The translations under genes were made by a program, and so were the position numbers. The notes below the pieces were generated by a model. It saw only the letters and a program-made list of their open reading frames with translations, searched no databases and was not told the DNA's origin. Shown one piece after another: positions 1 to 6,922 of a stretch of 20,390 nt of DNA (position 1 is its first letter; each line of letters begins with the position of its first letter). The stretch covers positions 1 through 20,390 of the forward strand of contig DDVH01000061.1 in assembly GCA_002345215.1 (NCBI GenBank), given 5' to 3'. Source of the DNA: Anaerolineales bacterium UBA2317. Lineage in GTDB: Bacteria; Chloroflexota; Anaerolineae; Anaerolineales; Villigracilaceae.

Positions 1-759
1 TGTGAATCGCTTTTTGGATTTGATACGCATCTTCCCACGCTTCAACTTGCTACTGCAACCCAAACAGTCCATTACGCCTCAAGCGATTTTTCATCCTTAT
101 CCAAAATCAATGTTTTGATTTTAGCAACGCCTGTCAACATTATTTTAGACATCATTCCAAGATTGCCATCCTTCATTAAACAAAATTGTATTCTTATAGA
201 TTTGGGTTCAACAAAAAAGTTAATTATTGAATCCATGAATCAATTACCTGAAAATTTTGAAATCATCGGCGCACATCCAATTTGCGGAAAAGAAAAACTT
301 GGCTTAGAAAATGCAGACGCAAATTTATATCAATCTGCTCAATTTATTATCACGCCATTAGAACGAACCACATCAATAGCAAAATCTGCTGTGACACAAA
401 TCATTTCTGCGATTGGTGCAAATTGCATTGAAATGTCTGCCGAAGCCCATGACCATGCTTTAGCATTTACAAGTCATCTTCCATTTTTACTTTCTTCCGC
501 CTTAGCAAAAACATTACCGAAAGAATTTGCAAATTTTATCGGACCAGGCTTTCGTTCTGCTTCACGCCTTGCAGGTACACCATCACATATGATGCTGGGA
601 ATTTTGGGTTCGAATAAAGAAAATGTTTTGAACGCGATTCGAGTTTTCCGTAATTCATTAAGTGAAATTGAAGAAAATTTGCAAAACGAAAACTATGTGC
701 AATTAGAAAAAATACTACATCAGTCTCAATCTGCTTATCAAGAAATTGTGAATCATTAA
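1..759 (+). CDS. tyrA: Prephenate dehydrogenase, 5'-truncated by window edge
   Basis: This enzyme oxidatively decarboxylates prephenate to 4-hydroxyphenylpyruvate in tyrosine synthesis, in the cytosol, using NAD(P). The frame is open from base 1, so the N-terminal dinucleotide-binding glycine loop lies outside the window and about 252 residues are visible. Visible family motifs are the end of the Rossmann part (VLILATPV), IDLGSTK, the catalytic-histidine segment GAHPICG, the helical-domain motif SHLPF and the segment GPGFRSASRLAGT. A TTG at 115 could be taken for a start, but conserved Rossmann sequence continues upstream of it, so it is internal. The stop TAA shares its last base with the ATG of aroA, which points to translational coupling. 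No ACT or chorismate mutase domain follows. Arogenate dehydrogenase is a possible alternative that motifs alone cannot exclude. Confidence 0.9.
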   Translation, partial: CESLFGFDTHLPTLQLATATQTVHYASSDFSSLSKINVLILATPVNIILDIIPRLPSFIKQNCILIDLGSTKKLIIESMNQLPENFEIIGAHPICGKEKLGLENADANLYQSAQFIITPLERTTSIAKSAVTQIISAIGANCIEMSAEAHDHALAFTSHLPFLLSSALAKTLPKEFANFIGPGFRSASRLAGTPSHMMLGILGSNKENVLNAIRVFRNSLSEIEENLQNENYVQLEKILHQSQSAYQEIVNH

Positions 760-2021
760 TGCGAATTATTCCGATAACACATCCACTCAATGCAACTGTG
801 CGAGTTCCAGGCTCTAAATCCATAACAAATCGTGCCTTGTTAATTACTTCTCTTGCAAACGGAACGACAAAATTAACCAATGCTTTATTTTCTGACGACT
901 CTAAATATTTTGCTCAAGCCTTACAAACTCTCGGCTTTGATTTGACATTAAACGAATCAAACCATGAAATGATAGTTACTGGGTTAGGTGGAAAAATCCC
1001 TGCGAATAAAGCGGAGTTATTCATCGGCAATGCAGGCACAGCCGCGAGATTTTTGTCCGCGTTCCTGACGCTTGGAAATGGTCAATACATTTTGGACGGC
1101 GAGCCACGCATGCGAGAACGTCCGATAAAAGATTTAATCGATTCGTTGAATCAACTGGGTGTGGAAGCCGAAGCCACGAATAATTGCCCACCAGTAGAAA
1201 TATTTGCAAAAGGTTTACCAGGTGGAAAGACAAAAATTGCAGGTGATATCTCCAGCCAATTTTTATCTGCGCTGTTGATGGTTGCACCGTATGCAAAATC
1301 GCCAATTGAAATTGAACTAACTACAGAACTTAACTCCAAACCCTATGTAGATATGACGATTGAAATTATGAAAGAATTTGGAGTTGAAATCCAACGCGAA
1401 GATTACTCACGCTTCACGATTCGCTCATCACAATACTTATCAATCACCAATTACCAAATCGAATCCGATGCCTCTGCTGCTTCATACTTTTTCGCCGCAC
1501 CTGCAATTTGTGGTGGAACTGTAAAAGTAGAAAATATCTCGCGTAAATCTTTACAAGGTGATGTGGGCTTTGTAGATGTCCTGCAAAAAATGGGTTGTGA
1601 CGTAACGGAAGCAGATAATTCAATCACGGTCAACCGTCCATCGTCTATCGTCGGAATTGACATAGACATGCGTGACATTCCAGACACAGCTCAAACCCTC
1701 GCCACTGTGGCACCTTTTGCTGATTCCCCAACAAGGATTCGAGGAATTGCATCTGCTAGAGTTAAAGAGACAGATAGAGTCTCCGCGACTTGCACAGAAT
1801 TAAAAAGATTAGGCGTGCAAGTCGAGGAACATCAAGATGGCATGACCATTTATCCATGCCAAGATTTACAACCTGCATCTATTAAAACCTATAACGATCA
1901 TCGCATGGCAATGGCATTTTCATTAATTGGCTTACGTTTTGATGGTGTCACGATTGAAAATCCAGCTTGTGTTTCAAAAACATTCCCAAATTACTATGAA
2001 GTATTGGAAAGTTTACGATGA
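759..2021 (+). CDS. aroA: 3-phosphoshikimate 1-carboxyvinyltransferase (EPSP synthase)
   Basis: The enzyme joins shikimate 3-phosphate and phosphoenolpyruvate to give EPSP, the sixth shikimate step. At 420 residues it is a normal length. Motifs seen in order: PGSKSITNR at 17-25 (substrate-binding Lys20, Ser21, Arg25), GNAGTAAR at 90-97, the GEPRMRERP segment, GDISSQF, SDASAASYF, DIPDTAQTLA, RVKETDR and YNDHRMAMA near the C-terminus. In the GNAGTA loop the position matching Pro101 of the E. coli enzyme is Phe98, a variation relevant to the glyphosate/PEP pocket. The ATG overlaps the tyrA stop by one base and the gene ends in a 4-base ATGA overlap with aroE, so the three are probably co-translated. 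Confidence 0.97.
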   Translation: MRIIPITHPLNATVRVPGSKSITNRALLITSLANGTTKLTNALFSDDSKYFAQALQTLGFDLTLNESNHEMIVTGLGGKIPANKAELFIGNAGTAARFLSAFLTLGNGQYILDGEPRMRERPIKDLIDSLNQLGVEAEATNNCPPVEIFAKGLPGGKTKIAGDISSQFLSALLMVAPYAKSPIEIELTTELNSKPYVDMTIEIMKEFGVEIQREDYSRFTIRSSQYLSITNYQIESDASAASYFFAAPAICGGTVKVENISRKSLQGDVGFVDVLQKMGCDVTEADNSITVNRPSSIVGIDIDMRDIPDTAQTLATVAPFADSPTRIRGIASARVKETDRVSATCTELKRLGVQVEEHQDGMTIYPCQDLQPASIKTYNDHRMAMAFSLIGLRFDGVTIENPACVSKTFPNYYEVLESLR

Positions 2022-2851
2022 TTCATCTTGAGTTGATTGGATATCCGCTTGGACATAGTTTGTCACCGAAGATTCATACCGCTGCTTTAAAAGCCTGTGG
2101 ATTAGAAGGAAAATATTCACTATTTCCAATTCATCCCGATGATAAACAAGGATTAGAAAGTTTACTTAATCAAGTCCGTGCAAAACAAATTTACGGACTC
2201 AACGTCACTATTCCGCACAAACAAAATGTGATTGAATTTATGAATGAATTGACACCAACTGCAAAGTCAATTGGGGCAGTGAATACAATTTACTTGAAAG
2301 ATGAAAAATTAATTGGAGATAATACGGATGCATTAGGTTTTTTAGCAGACTTAAAGAATTTCATCGGGAATCGGGAATTGGAAATCGGAAAATCAGTTTT
2401 AGTTATTGGAGCAGGTGGTTCTGCAAGGGCAGTAGTTTATGCTTTATTAAATGATGGTTGGAATGTAACAATTTCTTCTCGAAGAATTGAACAATCAGAA
2501 CAACTCGCAAATTCATTTTCTAATTATCCATTATCCATTATTCATTCTTCAAACCTTCCAACCTTCCAATTTTCCAACTTTCAACTCATCGTAAACACAA
2601 CTCCAATTGGAATGACTCCAAACATAAACGAATCACCCTTACCTGAAAATTTGTCACTGCCTTCCAATGTTTTTATTTATGACTTAGTCTACAATCCAAG
2701 AGAAACAAAACTTGTTAGAGATGCTCGTTTGCAAGGATTAAATTCCACTACTGGACTTGGTATGTTAATCGAGCAAGCCGCTCTAGCCTTTGAAACTTGG
2801 ACAGGTTTTAATCCACCACGAGAAATTTTATGGCAAGCAGTTGAAACATAA
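2018..2851 (+). CDS. aroE: Shikimate dehydrogenase
   Basis: It reduces 3-dehydroshikimate to shikimate with NADPH, the fourth pathway step. The 277-residue protein shows the shikimate-binding HSLSP at 13-17, NVTIPHK with catalytic Lys68, GDNTDALGF with catalytic Asp104, the nucleotide-binding loop GAGGSARA at 131-138, NTTPIGM at 193-199 and the C-terminal GLGMLIEQAA motif. The start is the ATG in an ATGA overlap with aroA. Two patches of degenerate 7-8 bp tandem repeats lie within the coding sequence (2363-2390 and 2523-2589). They encode residues 116-124 and about 169-190, both in loops around the NADP domain that vary in the family. The frame stays open and the catalytic motifs are intact, so the enzyme is probably active. 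Confidence 0.96.
   Translation: MIHLELIGYPLGHSLSPKIHTAALKACGLEGKYSLFPIHPDDKQGLESLLNQVRAKQIYGLNVTIPHKQNVIEFMNELTPTAKSIGAVNTIYLKDEKLIGDNTDALGFLADLKNFIGNRELEIGKSVLVIGAGGSARAVVYALLNDGWNVTISSRRIEQSEQLANSFSNYPLSIIHSSNLPTFQFSNFQLIVNTTPIGMTPNINESPLPENLSLPSNVFIYDLVYNPRETKLVRDARLQGLNSTTGLGMLIEQAALAFETWTGFNPPREILWQAVET
2363..2390 (+). repeat. Degenerate heptanucleotide tandem repeat inside aroE (patch 1)
   Basis: Four consecutive 7-bp units are seen: ATCGGGA twice, then ATTGGAA and ATCGGAA. They encode residues 116-124 of AroE, the linker just before the GAGGSA nucleotide-binding loop. Seven is not a multiple of three, so each copy shifts the frame and the peptide is not itself repetitive. Confidence 0.75.
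2523..2589 (+). repeat. Degenerate 7/8-bp tandem repeat inside aroE (patch 2)
   Basis: Units in order: ATTATCC twice, ATTATTC, ATTCTTC, then units of 8-9 bp resembling AACCTTCC, AACCTTCC and AATTTTCC, then AACTTTC and a decayed AACTCAT. The stretch encodes roughly residues 169-190 of AroE, between the NADP-loop region and NTTPIGM. It is rich in Ser, Asn, Phe and Gln and looks like a tolerated loop expansion. Confidence 0.75.
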
Positions 2852-2893
2852 AACTGCCTTCTGCTTACTGCCTACTGATAACTGGAGACTGAA
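2852..2893 (+). repeat. Heptanucleotide repeat filling the aroE-aroC gap
   Basis: The whole 42-base gap is periodic. CTG occurs at 2854, 2861, 2868, 2875, 2882 and 2889, exactly 7 bases apart, with partly conserved flanks (for example TTACTGC, CTACTGA). The last two units contain the GGAG at 2884-2887 that serves aroC. Confidence 0.85.
2884..2887 (+). promoter_or_regulatory. Ribosome binding site of aroC embedded in the heptad repeat
   Basis: GGAG stands 6 bases before the aroC ATG at 2894, a good Shine-Dalgarno spacing. It arises from two diverged heptad units, so the repeat has been recruited as, or has replaced, the natural leader. Confidence 0.7.
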
Positions 2894-4063
2894 ATGCCTT
2901 TACGCTTTTTAACCGCTGGTGAATCCCACGGACCATCATTAACTGCAATTCTTGATGGTATGCCTGCTGGACTTCCCATCACAACTGAAATCATCAACAA
3001 AGACCTTGCTCGCCGTCAACAAGGCTATGGTTCTGGCGGACGAATGAAGATTGAAAAAGATACCGTCCAAATTTTGGGCGGTATTATGTCTGGTGAAACG
3101 ACTGGCGCGCCGATTGCATTGCTTGTTCAAAATGATGACCATGTCAAATGGAAAGGCAAAGCCATTGAGCCAATGACTTCTCCACGACCTGGTCATGCAG
3201 ATTTAACGGGTGCGATCAAATATGGATATAAAGATTTACGTCCCGCATTGGAGCGCGCCTCTGCACGCGAAACTACTATGCGTGTTGCTGTGGGTGCAGT
3301 GTGCAAACATTTTCTGAATCAATTTGGAATCATTGTTGGCGGATATGTTTCATCTATTGGTGAAGTGCAAGCAAATTTTGATAATATGTCTTACGAAGAG
3401 AGATTCAAACTCGCAGAGGAATCAGATGTTCGTTGCCCGAATCAAGCATCCGCAAATTTGATGCGTGATGAAATCGAAAAAACAATTCATGGAAAAAATA
3501 CACTTGGAGGAATTATCGAAATCGTTGCGTTGAATCTTCCCGTTGGTCTTGGAAGTTTTGTGCAATGGGATAAACGTCTCGAAGCAAAACTTGCGATGGC
3601 GATACTATCTGTGCAAGCTATCAAAGGTGTTGAGGTGGGTGACGCGTTTGAAAATGCAAAACGAATTGGCACGCAAGCCCATGACCCAATGAATTTGAAT
3701 GATTCAAATATTCATCGCGCGACAAATCGTGCTGGTGGAACAGAAGGTGGAATCTCCAATGGACAACCGATTGTGATTCGCGCTGCGATGAAACCGATTG
3801 CTACTACGCTTCTTCCTCAGCGGACAGTTGATCTAGCATCTCAAAAAGATTCTCCCACCAAATATGAACGCTCCGACTTTTGTCCTGTGCCTCGAGCAGT
3901 TCCAATTTTGGAAGCAATGGTTGCTTTTGTTTTAGCAGATGCCTTGCTCGAAAAACTTGGCGGTGACTCAATCAACGAAATCAAACCGCGTTTTGAATCA
4001 TTGAGAAAAGCCACACTTGATGATTTGCCAATGGATAATGTTCCGCATATTTTTTGGGAATAA
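2894..4063 (+). CDS. aroC: Chorismate synthase
   Basis: It converts EPSP to chorismate using reduced FMN, the last common aromatic step. The 389-residue length is typical of the long bacterial form. Signatures: GESHG at 9-13 (His12), RRQQGYGSGGRM at 40-51, RPGHAD at 98-103 (His101), the segment YGYKDLRPALERASARET, TNRAGGTEGGISNG in the middle and RSDFCPVPRA followed by LEAMVAF near the C-terminus. The ATG is preceded by GGAG at good spacing. A 60-base gap carrying a palindromic repeat separates it from aroKB. Confidence 0.97.
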   Translation: MPLRFLTAGESHGPSLTAILDGMPAGLPITTEIINKDLARRQQGYGSGGRMKIEKDTVQILGGIMSGETTGAPIALLVQNDDHVKWKGKAIEPMTSPRPGHADLTGAIKYGYKDLRPALERASARETTMRVAVGAVCKHFLNQFGIIVGGYVSSIGEVQANFDNMSYEERFKLAEESDVRCPNQASANLMRDEIEKTIHGKNTLGGIIEIVALNLPVGLGSFVQWDKRLEAKLAMAILSVQAIKGVEVGDAFENAKRIGTQAHDPMNLNDSNIHRATNRAGGTEGGISNGQPIVIRAAMKPIATTLLPQRTVDLASQKDSPTKYERSDFCPVPRAVPILEAMVAFVLADALLEKLGGDSINEIKPRFESLRKATLDDLPMDNVPHIFWE

Positions 4064-4071
4064 ATAATTTT

Positions 4072-4111
4072 CGTCATTGCGAGGAGGACTTTAGTCCGAC
4101 GAAGCAATCTC
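4072..4111 (+). repeat. REP/MITE-like palindromic repeat, unit A, between aroC and aroKB
   Basis: This 40-base unit begins CGTCATTGCGAGG and ends CGAAGCAATCTC. It contains a small perfect palindrome at 4086-4097 (GGAC, loop TTTA, GTCC), and its ATTGC and GCAAT ends are inverted. The same end motifs recur in both arms of the element at 6816-6903. It finishes 12 bases before the aroKB start codon and so forms most of that gene's leader. Confidence 0.75.
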
Positions 4112-4123
4112 AATATAAATTGT

Positions 4124-5617
4124 ATGAAACATATTTTTTTGTACGGACCTCCTGGTACAGGTAAATCTACAATCGGCAAATTGATTGCAGGTAATCTTAA
4201 ACTTCCATTTATTGATTTAGATAGAGTCATTGAAACCAATGCAGGCAAATCAATTCCAGAAATTATGGAATCGCAAGGCGAATCCGCTTTTCGCGATTTA
4301 GAAAATTCTGCATTAAAAAATCTTGTCAATGAAAAAGAAAGTGTTGTTGCTTTGGGCGGTGGTGCTTTACTACGAGAAGAAAATAAACAGTTTGCTCAAG
4401 CAAATGGCAAAGTGCTTTTATTGATGGCAGAGTTAAACACTTTGCTCAAACGTTTACAAAATAAACCTCACCAACGACCTCTTCTGGCAGGTGACTTAGA
4501 ATCTAAACTCACATCATTGCTTGAAAAAAGAAAAGAACATTACAACTCTTTCCCATTGAAACTTCATGTAGATAATAAAACCGCTGAACAAAATGTTCTG
4601 CAAGCACAAATTGCTTTAGGTCGTCATCATCTCTCATCAATGGGTGAGTATGATGTCATTGTTGGTGATTTATCAAATCTTCCGAATTTACAAAACGCTA
4701 TTATTGTCACAGATGAAAATGTAGCAAAACTTCATGCAAAGGCGATTGCAAACTTAAACATAAAGACAATAATTGTCCCTGCTGGCGAAGAACATAAAAA
4801 TCTCGAAACTGTTAACTTTTTATGGAAATCGTTTCTCGAAAATGGACTTGACCGAAAAAGCATAGTCATTGCATTGGGTGGTGGAGTGATTGGCGATATG
4901 ACAGGTTTCGCGGCTTCTACTTATATGCGTGGAATTGATTGGATTGCTGTCCCAACGACCTTGCTTTCAATGGTGGATGCATCCCTCGGTGGCAAAACAG
5001 GTTTTGATTTGCCTGAAGGAAAAAATTTAATCGGTGCATTTCATCCGCCGAAGCTTGTTTTAGCAGATGTAAATTTCTTAAAGACATTACCTGAACGAGA
5101 ATTAATTTCTGGCATAGCAGAAGTTGTCAAACATGGAATCATTTCTGACCCTGAATTATTTAATCTCTGCTCCAATGGTTTAGACTGGGTCAAAGATAAT
5201 TTAGAAGAAATTGTCAAACGAGCGGTGGCTGTGAAAATCAAAGTCATTGAAGATGACCCGTATGAAAAAGGTTTTCGTGCCGCGTTGAATTTAGGTCACA
5301 CTGTTGGACATGCAGTAGAACTCGTTAGCAAGTTTGATTTGAGACATGGCGAGGCGATTGCAATTGGAATGTGTGTCGAAGCGAAGTATTCTGCTCGAAT
5401 TGGGCTGGCAAGCCAAAGCGTAGTTGAAGCGATTGAATCAACTTTGAAAAAATTAAATCTACCAACTGAAATCCCAGATGAATTATCAAAGGCTGAAATT
5501 ATCAAAGCGATGCGAGTAGATAAAAAGAAAAATGCAAAATCAATTCGTTTTGCATTGCCCGTTGAAATTGGAAAAGTTGAATTGGTGGATGTGAATGATT
5601 TGGAGGAAGTGTTATGA
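4124..5617 (+). CDS. aroKB: Bifunctional shikimate kinase / 3-dehydroquinate synthase (AroK-AroB fusion)
   Basis: Two pathway enzymes are fused in one 497-residue chain. Residues 1 to about 165 are shikimate kinase (ATP-dependent 3-phosphorylation of shikimate): Walker A GPPGTGKST at 8-16, DLD at 31-33, Arg57 in the AFRDLE segment, GGG at 78-80 and Arg118 in the lid motif QRPLL. Residues from about 173 are 3-dehydroquinate synthase (DAHP to dehydroquinate, with NAD and a divalent metal): PAGEEHK at 219-225, GGGVIGD at 252-258, PTTLLSMVDAS, GGKTG with Lys291, and likely metal ligands Glu333, His392 and His408. Both active sites look intact. The steps are not consecutive (second and fifth), so the fusion probably serves co-regulation. 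Such AroKB fusions are known in some bacterial groups, for example Thermotogae. No clear Shine-Dalgarno precedes the ATG, and a repeat lies just upstream. Met173 could allow internal initiation, but no evidence favours it. Confidence 0.96.
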   Translation: MKHIFLYGPPGTGKSTIGKLIAGNLKLPFIDLDRVIETNAGKSIPEIMESQGESAFRDLENSALKNLVNEKESVVALGGGALLREENKQFAQANGKVLLLMAELNTLLKRLQNKPHQRPLLAGDLESKLTSLLEKRKEHYNSFPLKLHVDNKTAEQNVLQAQIALGRHHLSSMGEYDVIVGDLSNLPNLQNAIIVTDENVAKLHAKAIANLNIKTIIVPAGEEHKNLETVNFLWKSFLENGLDRKSIVIALGGGVIGDMTGFAASTYMRGIDWIAVPTTLLSMVDASLGGKTGFDLPEGKNLIGAFHPPKLVLADVNFLKTLPERELISGIAEVVKHGIISDPELFNLCSNGLDWVKDNLEEIVKRAVAVKIKVIEDDPYEKGFRAALNLGHTVGHAVELVSKFDLRHGEAIAIGMCVEAKYSARIGLASQSVVEAIESTLKKLNLPTEIPDELSKAEIIKAMRVDKKKNAKSIRFALPVEIGKVELVDVNDLEEVL

Positions 5618-6048
5618 AAATTTTAATTTTGCACGGACCAAACTTGAATTTATTAGGCACGCGCGAACCTGAAGTATATGGCTCGATGACTTTGGAAAAT
5701 ATCAATGAAAAGATGATTGCATTGGGACAAGAATTAAATGCAGAAATAAAATGTACCCAATCGAATCACGAAGGTGCATTGATTGATGCATTGCAAGATG
5801 CGCGAACTTGGGCAAGCGGTATTGTGTTTAATCCTGGTGGTTACACTCACACATCAATTGCATTGCGCGATGCAATTTCTGCGATTCAAATTCCAGTGAT
5901 TGAAGTACATTTATCAAATGTGTATGCGCGCGAAGAATTTCGTCACACTTCATTTGTTTCCGCGGTTTGCAAAGGCAAGGTCACAGGTTTTGGATGGCGT
6001 TCATACGAACTCGGCTTGCGCGGTCTCATTGATATAATCAAAGGGTGA
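5614..6048 (+). CDS. aroQ: Type II 3-dehydroquinate dehydratase
   Basis: It dehydrates 3-dehydroquinate to 3-dehydroshikimate, the third pathway step, by the small dodecameric type II enzyme. The 144 residues match the family. Motifs: HGPNLNLLGTREP at 7-19 with Arg17, catalytic Tyr22 in VYG, QSNHEG at 49-54, NPGGYTHTS at 73-81, EVHLSN with catalytic His99 at 97-102, and REEFRHTS. A GGAGG at 5602-5606 and an ATGA overlap with aroKB support the start at 5614. With aroKB, aroE, aroA and aroC this completes the DAHP-to-chorismate route in one gene run. Confidence 0.97.
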   Translation: MKILILHGPNLNLLGTREPEVYGSMTLENINEKMIALGQELNAEIKCTQSNHEGALIDALQDARTWASGIVFNPGGYTHTSIALRDAISAIQIPVIEVHLSNVYAREEFRHTSFVSAVCKGKVTGFGWRSYELGLRGLIDIIKG

Positions 6049-6815
6049 AAACTCAAATCATTCCCACAACTGAACCATTCTTTTTTCAAGGCGGGCGCAC
6101 TGGCGTTTTGCTTGTACATGGATTCACTGGCACACCAAAAGAAGTCCGTTGGATGGGGGAGGATTTACATAAACATGGATACACCGTTTTAGGCATTCGA
6201 CTCGCTGGACATGCAACTCAGCCCGAAGATATGATCGCCTCTCGCTGGACCGATTGGACTGCTTCTGTTGAGGATGGTTTTAATTTACTCCGAAACAGTG
6301 TTGACCGAATCTTTTTAGCAGGGCTTTCAATGGGTGGTGTGTTGAGTTTATTAATGTCAACAAAATTAGATGTTGCAGGCGTGATTGCAATTTCTACGCC
6401 TTATGAATTACCTCGTGACCCACATTACCCGATTTGGTTTATCCGTTTGTATGGAAAATTTATCAAATATGCACCAAAGTCTAAAGAAATCCCGGGCTCT
6501 TCATGGTTTGATAAAGAAGCCTTTACTCATCATATTTCGTATCCACAAAATCCAATTGCTTCGATTGCAGAATTAAAATTATTGCTTTGGGAAATGCAAG
6601 CCGCTTTGCCAAAAGTGGATAAACCTGTTTTATTGATTCATTCCAAAAATGACAAATACGTCGTGCCTGAAAATATGGAAATGATTTACGACGGATTAAA
6701 AAATGTGTCAGATAAAACAAAAGTGTATGTAACAGAATCAGGTCACGTCGTCACAAGTGATGCTGAACGTCAGCGTGTGTTTGAGTTAGCCAGAGAATTT
6801 ATAAACAATCATTAA
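6045..6815 (+). CDS. Alpha/beta hydrolase, Est30-like carboxylesterase
   Basis: A 256-residue soluble serine hydrolase. Visible elements: the oxyanion segment LLVHGFTGTP (22-31), nucleophile elbow GLSMGG with Ser95, Asp203 in the SKND segment and His234 in SGHVV. These are the usual catalytic triad positions. The spacing and the HGFTG and ESGHV motifs resemble the small carboxylesterase family typified by Geobacillus Est30, which also includes monoacylglycerol-lipase-like proteins. The start is GTG in a 4-base GTGA overlap with the aroQ stop, so it is co-transcribed with the aromatic genes, though nothing shows that it acts on an aromatic intermediate. There is no signal peptide, so it is probably cytosolic. 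The natural substrate cannot be told from the sequence. Confidence 0.88.
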   Translation: MKTQIIPTTEPFFFQGGRTGVLLVHGFTGTPKEVRWMGEDLHKHGYTVLGIRLAGHATQPEDMIASRWTDWTASVEDGFNLLRNSVDRIFLAGLSMGGVLSLLMSTKLDVAGVIAISTPYELPRDPHYPIWFIRLYGKFIKYAPKSKEIPGSSWFDKEAFTHHISYPQNPIASIAELKLLLWEMQAALPKVDKPVLLIHSKNDKYVVPENMEMIYDGLKNVSDKTKVYVTESGHVVTSDAERQRVFELAREFINNH

Positions 6816-6903
6816 CGTCATTGCGAGCCTGTTGGTCGAGACCATAAAGGCGAAGCAATCTCAAACATAATCATGGGATTGCTTCGCTTCGCTCGCAATG
6901 ACG
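6816..6903 (+). repeat. REP/MITE-like composite palindrome, element B (two inverted units)
   Basis: The outer arms CGTCATTGCGAGC (6816-6828) and GCTCGCAATGACG (6891-6903) are perfect 13-base inverted repeats. The inner arms GCGAAGCAATC (6850-6860) and GATTGCTTCGC (6877-6887) are perfect 11-base inverted repeats. It reads as two copies of the unit at 4072-4111 placed head to head. As RNA the element could fold into a long hairpin after the hydrolase gene. No T-run follows, so it is not a classical terminator. Confidence 0.85.
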
Positions 6904-6922
6904 GAATAATCAAAGAGGAAAA

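Noticed and set aside
115..759. TTG at 115 as the start of tyrA
   Set aside because: The frame is open back to base 1 and encodes typical Rossmann-fold sequence, so the gene is cut by the window edge.
2852..2893. CRISPR-like array
   Set aside because: The repeat unit is only 7 bases with no spacers; it is a simple tandem repeat.
3841..4329. Open frame of 162 codons on the minus strand across the aroC end and aroKB start
   Set aside because: It is antisense to two well-supported enzymes and shows no recognisable motif.
6816..6903. Intrinsic terminator after the hydrolase gene
   Set aside because: The hairpin is strong, but no T-run follows and the sequence matches a dispersed repeat family; termination is possible but not supported.
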